Assembly: GCA_045603545.1 (NCBI GenBank)
Contig: JAZUMG010000005.1
Coordinates: 1-54,111, forward strand
Length of the DNA: 54,111 nucleotides
From: CAAGNP01 sp045603545
GTDB lineage: Bacteria; Bacteroidota; Bacteroidia; Bacteroidales; UBA932
Direction of reading: 5' to 3'
The notes below the pieces were generated by a model. It made no database searches, was not told the origin of the DNA, and saw nothing but the letters and a program-made list of their open reading frames with translations. This document shows, in pieces, positions 50,235 to 54,111 of the stretch. Both the position numbers and the translations under genes were made by a program. Positions within the stretch are counted from its first letter, which is position 1, and each line of letters begins with the position of its first letter.

Positions 50235-50891
50235 CTACTTGATTTCTGCAATGATAGATTCTGAACCTACCACTTTGTCTCCCACTTTTACATTGATTTT
50301 AGCATCAAGTGGGAGGAAAATGTCTGCGCGGGAGCCGAATTTGATGAAACCTTCAGGGCCTCCAGCTTCTACCATTTTACCTTTTTGGGCATAGCATACC
50401 ACCCTTCTTGCAACAAGTCCTGCGATCTGTCTGGTCAGAATCTCTGTACCGTTTTCGTTACGGATAACGATAGTGGTACGCTCATTCTTCTCTGATGATT
50501 TGGGGTAGAAAGCTGCCACATATTTGCCTGGGTGGTATTTGTAGTGTACCACCTCTCCGCTTATTGGGAACCAGTTTACGTGTACGTTGAAGAATGACAT
50601 GAATACTGAGACCTGAATCCTCTTCCCTTTGAAGTATTCAGGCTCTTCCACCTCCTTTACGATGACGATTTTGCCGTCAGCCGGGGCACTTACGAGTGTG
50701 CCGCTGCCGTTGGCCTCCCTTTTCGGCACCCTGAAAAATGAGAGGATAAAGAGTGTGAAGCCGATGAAAAGGGCAACTGCTACCCAGGCCCACATGGTGT
50801 ATTCAAAAATGTCAAGAGCCACAATGGAGAACATTATGGCAAGAGCAAGCGTTATGAATATGGTTTTATAACCCTCTTTGTGTACTTTCAT
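50235..50891 (-). CDS. psd: Phosphatidylserine decarboxylase proenzyme
   Basis: This 218-residue inner-membrane enzyme converts phosphatidylserine to phosphatidylethanolamine. The protein is made as a proenzyme that cuts itself within FGSRADIF (about 187-194). The Ser becomes the pyruvoyl group. Two hydrophobic segments at about 12-50 anchor it. It is the short, archaeal-like form of Psd. With cdsA next upstream (8-base gap), the pair supplies two steps of phospholipid synthesis. The phosphatidylserine synthase gene is not in the window. Confidence 0.94.
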   Translation of the reverse strand: MKVHKEGYKTIFITLALAIMFSIVALDIFEYTMWAWVAVALFIGFTLFILSFFRVPKREANGSGTLVSAPADGKIVIVKEVEEPEYFKGKRIQVSVFMSFFNVHVNWFPISGEVVHYKYHPGKYVAAFYPKSSEKNERTTIVIRNENGTEILTRQIAGLVARRVVCYAQKGKMVEAGGPEGFIKFGSRADIFLPLDAKINVKVGDKVVGSESIIAEIK

Positions 50892-50899
50892 AGTTTAGG

Positions 50900-51724
50900 T
50901 TAGATTAGTCTGAAGATGTAAATATAGGCAATTGCTACCGGAAATGCAATCAGTGCACCATCAAATCTGTCAAGCAGACCTCCGTGGCCGGGCATTATTT
51001 TGCCGGAATCCTTCACATCAAACTGCCTTTTCAGCTGCGATTCCACCAGGTCTCCAAGTGTTGCAAATACATTGATTATCACTGCCAAGATGATCGAGGG
51101 TGCAAATTTGAATGGGAGCAAATCAAATTTAGAGAGGTAGAAGCCCACAACAGCACTCACGAAAAGGCTGCCGATATACCCTTCCCACGACTTTTTAGGA
51201 GAGATTGATGGGAATAGCTTGTGCCCGTTTTTCTGGCCAAAAAGCATTCCGAAGATATAGGCACCTACATCAGAAGCCCACAATATGATAAACAGAGCCA
51301 ATACTATCACCCCGTTGAAGCGGCCTGCGTAGTCAAATGCAAGGAGGTTCAACAGGGTGAATGGCAATGCAATATACACTATTGAACTCAACAAGTATGG
51401 GTAAAGGGTGTAGTTCTCCTTTTTCCACAAGAGTGTGATGAGTATCAGTGAGACAGGGAGTGCTACTGCCATTAGCACACCTGGATTGAGAGAGAAATAT
51501 CTCACTGAGAACACCCCTGTAAAAAGGAGCAGACCGCTGATTATTGAGAGCCACTGCCCCAAGCAGAGCTTTTTACCGAGGGTGATATGGAGATACTCAT
51601 ACATCATTACCACGATGATGAATCCAAAGACTCCACAAAAAGCAAGAGGGGACCATAGAAGACCCCCTAGCATTATTGCTGCAAAAAATATTGCACTTAT
51701 AGTTCTGGTTATAAAGCTTTTCAT
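50900..51724 (-). CDS. cdsA: Phosphatidate cytidylyltransferase
   Basis: This 274-residue inner-membrane enzyme makes CDP-diacylglycerol from phosphatidate and CTP. It has about seven or eight membrane segments. The C-terminal signature GDLVESQLKRQFDVKDSG and PGHGGLLDRFDGAL holds the metal-binding Asp residues. Its start is 5 bases after the ftsH stop and its end 8 bases before psd. Confidence 0.95.
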   Translation of the reverse strand: MKSFITRTISAIFFAAIMLGGLLWSPLAFCGVFGFIIVVMMYEYLHITLGKKLCLGQWLSIISGLLLFTGVFSVRYFSLNPGVLMAVALPVSLILITLLWKKENYTLYPYLLSSIVYIALPFTLLNLLAFDYAGRFNGVIVLALFIILWASDVGAYIFGMLFGQKNGHKLFPSISPKKSWEGYIGSLFVSAVVGFYLSKFDLLPFKFAPSIILAVIINVFATLGDLVESQLKRQFDVKDSGKIMPGHGGLLDRFDGALIAFPVAIAYIYIFRLI

Positions 51725-51729
51725 ATAGG

Positions 51730-53724
51730 TTATGCGTTAACTGTTTCTTCAGGTTTTGCCTCTGGCAATGCCTCTGTCACTGACTGAGCCTCCTCTGCAG
51801 GTGCTACACCATCCTTCGGAGCACGGGGACCGAAGATCTTCTCCAGATCTTCAGAGAAGATTACTTCCCTCTCGAGCAGAAGTTCTGCAAGCTGTGTGAA
51901 GCCCTCCATATTGTTGCGGAGCACCTCCAGAGCCTTTTTGTGAGCCTGGTCGATGAATTGTTTGACCTCCTTATCTATAAGTTCGGCAGTCTTCTGGCTG
52001 TATGGCTTGTCAAAACTGTAGCCGTTGCCACCGGTTGAATCATAGTATGAAAGATGACCCACCTTCTCGCTCATTCCGTAGTATGTTACCATAGCGTATG
52101 ACTGCTTGGTCACCTTCTCCAGGTCGCTGAGTGCACCGGTTGAGATTTTGCCGTTGATAATCTCCTCAGCAGCCCTGCCACCCAGAGTGGCAGCCATCTC
52201 ATCCATCATCTGCTCAGTAGTGGTAATCTGACGCTCTTCAGGGAGATACCAGGCTGCACCAAGGGCCCTGCCGCGAGGGATGATGGTGACTTTGAGCAGA
52301 GGATTTGCATTGGGGAGCATCCAGCTCACTGTCGCGTGGCCAGCTTCATGGTATGCAATGGTCTTCTTCTCATTTGGGGTGATTATTTTGCTCTTGCGCT
52401 CAAGACCGCCAATGATTCTGTCAATGGCATCGAGGAAGTCCTGTTTGTCGATAGCTTTTTTGTCCTTGCGTGCCGCAATAAGGGCTGCTTCGTTGCAAAC
52501 ATTGGCGATGTCTGCACCAGAGAAGCCGGGGGTCTGCTTGGCAAGGAAGCCTACCTCAAACCCCTCCACGAGTTTCAGATTGCGCAGGTGTACATTGAAT
52601 ATGGCCTCCCTCTCCTTGAGCTCGGGAAGATCAACATGGATTTGCCTGTCAAAGCGGCCAGCACGCATAAGTGCCTTGTCGAGAATATCTGCACGGTTTG
52701 TGGCAGCGAGGATGATGACACCTGAGTTGGTGCCGAAACCGTCCATCTCGGTAAGGAGCTGGTTGAGGGTGTTCTCGCGTTCGTCGTTTGACGAGAATCC
52801 TACATTCTTGCTACGGGCACGGCCGACTGCATCTATCTCATCGATGAATACTATGCAAGGGGCTTTCTCTTTTGCCTGACGGAAGAGATCCCTCACTCTG
52901 GAAGCACCCACACCTACAAACATCTCCACGAAATCAGAACCTGAGATGGAGAAGAATGGTACGTCTGCTTCACCTGCCACTGCTTTTGCAAGCAGGGTCT
53001 TACCTGTACCTGGAGGACCTACAAGAAGAGCTCCCTTAGGAATCTTTCCTCCAAGTGCTGTATATTTCTGAGGATTCTTGAGGAAATCCACAATCTCCAT
53101 GACCTCGTCTTTTGCACCATACAGTCCGGCTACATCCTTGAATGTCACCTTGATACTGTCCTTCTCTGCGAGCTTTCCTGTTGACTTGCCGACATTGAAG
53201 ATGCCGCCAGGACCACCTGCGCCTCCTCCCATGTTCTTGCTCATTCCTCTGAACATGAAGAACCACATGAACAGGAGAAGCAATGGGAATATAAGCCATT
53301 CAAGCATTCCCCATAAGCTTTCATGATTCTCAATGACTACCTTTACCTGTTCGTCTGCAGGCATCTGCTCATTAAGTTCACCGAACATTTCCTCTGCATT
53401 GAAGCTTCCGGAAACGAGGAAGATGAAATGTGGCGATTTCTTTGGAATGATACCTCCGAACTTATCGGAATACTTTTCAATCCTGTCAGGCTTGATGGTC
53501 ACACGGCCTTCATATTCATTCCTGATGAATGTGATTTCCTTTATATCTCCGTCAAGCCACTGCTGTTTGACTTCAGCCCATTCCTCCTTCTGAGGGTTTG
53601 CACCGGCTCCCTGGTTGAAGAACATGTATCCGATTCCGATCAGAAGAATGATGTACAGCCAGGAAATGCCGAATCTTATCTTGACGGGTTTATTCCCGCG
53701 TGGGGTCTTAGAGTTTTCTGCCAT
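51730..53724 (-). CDS. ftsH: ATP-dependent zinc metalloprotease FtsH
   Basis: This 664-residue membrane-bound AAA+ protease degrades misfolded membrane proteins and short-lived regulators. Two membrane helices (about 20-38 and 135-155) flank a periplasmic domain. The AAA+ module has GPPGTGKTLLA (Walker A) and FIDEIDAVGR (Walker B), then the arginine finger region. The protease domain carries HEAGH in AYHEAGHATV. The C-terminal tail is rich in Glu and Ala. It follows rsfS by 14 bases, and cdsA starts 5 bases after its stop. Confidence 0.97.
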   Translation of the reverse strand: MAENSKTPRGNKPVKIRFGISWLYIILLIGIGYMFFNQGAGANPQKEEWAEVKQQWLDGDIKEITFIRNEYEGRVTIKPDRIEKYSDKFGGIIPKKSPHFIFLVSGSFNAEEMFGELNEQMPADEQVKVVIENHESLWGMLEWLIFPLLLLFMWFFMFRGMSKNMGGGAGGPGGIFNVGKSTGKLAEKDSIKVTFKDVAGLYGAKDEVMEIVDFLKNPQKYTALGGKIPKGALLVGPPGTGKTLLAKAVAGEADVPFFSISGSDFVEMFVGVGASRVRDLFRQAKEKAPCIVFIDEIDAVGRARSKNVGFSSNDERENTLNQLLTEMDGFGTNSGVIILAATNRADILDKALMRAGRFDRQIHVDLPELKEREAIFNVHLRNLKLVEGFEVGFLAKQTPGFSGADIANVCNEAALIAARKDKKAIDKQDFLDAIDRIIGGLERKSKIITPNEKKTIAYHEAGHATVSWMLPNANPLLKVTIIPRGRALGAAWYLPEERQITTTEQMMDEMAATLGGRAAEEIINGKISTGALSDLEKVTKQSYAMVTYYGMSEKVGHLSYYDSTGGNGYSFDKPYSQKTAELIDKEVKQFIDQAHKKALEVLRNNMEGFTQLAELLLEREVIFSEDLEKIFGPRAPKDGVAPAEEAQSVTEALPEAKPEETVNA

Positions 53725-53738
53725 ATTTCTTTGTTAAG

Positions 53739-54086
53739 TTAGTCCTCATAGACAGTCTTTTCCGCATCTGCCCAAAGCTCCTCAAGTCTGTAGAACACCC
53801 TGTATGGAGTCTGGAAGACATGTACTACGATATCACCATAATCAAGAATGACCCAGAAAGCATTCTCCTTTCCCTGAGAGCGTGCTACCTTCCTCTTGCA
53901 TTTCTCAATCATTCTTTCTTCGATATTGTCTGCAATAGCTACCACCGCTGGAGTTGAATCTGCGCTACAAACTATGAAATGATCGGAAATTGCCGTTCCT
54001 ATAGATCTGAGGTCAAGTGATACAACATCCTGTCCTTTCTTTTCCAGCATCGCATCAGCAATGACCTTGAGTTCCTTGTTTTCCAT
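53739..54086 (-). CDS. rsfS: Ribosomal silencing factor RsfS
   Basis: This 115-residue protein binds L14 on the large subunit and blocks subunit joining when nutrients are scarce. The family motifs are VVSLDLRSIGTAISDHFIV and GDIVVHVFQTPYRVFYRLEELW, each of standard form. It is the first gene of the run rsfS-ftsH-cdsA-psd-M20-pyrF-DUF486, with gaps of 14, 5, 8, 21, 12 and 11 bases. Confidence 0.95.
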   Translation of the reverse strand: MENKELKVIADAMLEKKGQDVVSLDLRSIGTAISDHFIVCSADSTPAVVAIADNIEERMIEKCKRKVARSQGKENAFWVILDYGDIVVHVFQTPYRVFYRLEELWADAEKTVYED

Positions 54087-54101
54087 GTATTGAATTATTA
54101 T

Positions 54102-54109
54102 TATTTTTG
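54102..54109 (+). promoter_or_regulatory. Possible forward -7 element at the window edge
   Basis: TATTTTTG on the forward strand is a full TAnnTTTG match directed out of the window, so a divergent gene may start just beyond base 54111. A -33 box is not clear. Confidence 0.35.
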
Positions 54110-54111
54110 TG

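Noticed and set aside
1..54111. tRNA or rRNA genes, CRISPR arrays, riboswitches
   Set aside because: No tRNA arm pattern, rRNA stretch, regular spacer array or known riboswitch core was recognised by eye. A covariance-model scan would be the decisive test.

Overview
The window is a 54.1 kb stretch of a chromosome from the Bacteroidota, most likely order Bacteroidales. The gene content points there: a DUF4295 ribosome-associated gene next to rpmG and rpmB, DUF4296 and DUF4199 proteins, a Rho factor with a long charged N-terminal extension, a long signal peptidase I, a SecA of about 1,090 residues and a bactofilin. The promoters agree. Many genes are preceded by TAnnTTTG, in three places with TTTG exactly 20 bases upstream, and Shine-Dalgarno sequences are almost absent. 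I cannot name a genus. No tRNA, rRNA, CRISPR array or prophage was seen.

Layout. 0.4-1.5 kb: a membrane-bound AraC-type regulator. 1.7-3.6 kb: purD and a small polysaccharide deacetylase. 3.6-8.2 kb: a forward six-gene run (DUF4296 lipoprotein, amidohydrolase, radical SAM protein, dtd, deoC, small outer-membrane protein). 8.2-17.1 kb: a reverse translation and secretion block (thrS, infC, rpmI, rplT, lepB, then rpmB, rpmG, DUF4295, then ftsY, pheT). 17.6-19.8 kb: DUF4199, glycosyltransferase and pseudouridine synthase. 19.8-28.3 kb, reverse: DUF1573 protein, meaB, a His-rich ten-helix transporter, secA, lpdA and bactofilin. 28.4-31.6 kb: an M16 peptidase and a small 2[4Fe-4S] ferredoxin. 32.0-37.1 kb, reverse: lptD-like, ridA, rho. 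37.1-41.9 kb: amidase with SPOR domain, dnaA, pepD, rpe. 42.1-46.4 kb, reverse: three exported hydrolases. 46.5-47.4 kb: a Y1 (HUH) transposase-like gene. 47.7-54.1 kb, reverse: rsfS, ftsH, cdsA, psd, M20 dipeptidase, pyrF, DUF486.

The most unusual feature is a set of three arrays of short GC-rich palindromes (31.64-31.77, 41.89-42.07 and 47.46-47.65 kb). Every unit is a 31-base imperfect hairpin with TCGGGGGC / GCCCCCGA arms, and units repeat with an almost exact 51-base period. Each array lies between the 3' ends of two convergent genes. The third starts 24 bases after the stop codon of the Y1 transposase-like gene. This is the arrangement expected of a REP/RAYT system (a domesticated single-strand transposase with its palindromes), here in a Bacteroidales chromosome and with strict phasing.

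A second notable point is infC. Its reading frame extends upstream of the first ATG to an ATC codon placed 8 bases after a perfect AGGAGG, in a genome where such sites are rare. This suggests a non-AUG start with the self-regulatory logic known for infC in other bacteria. Smaller observations include a palindrome over the ferredoxin promoter, repeated motifs at 17.3 and 31.9 kb, and an M28-type peptidase with an altered metal-site motif.
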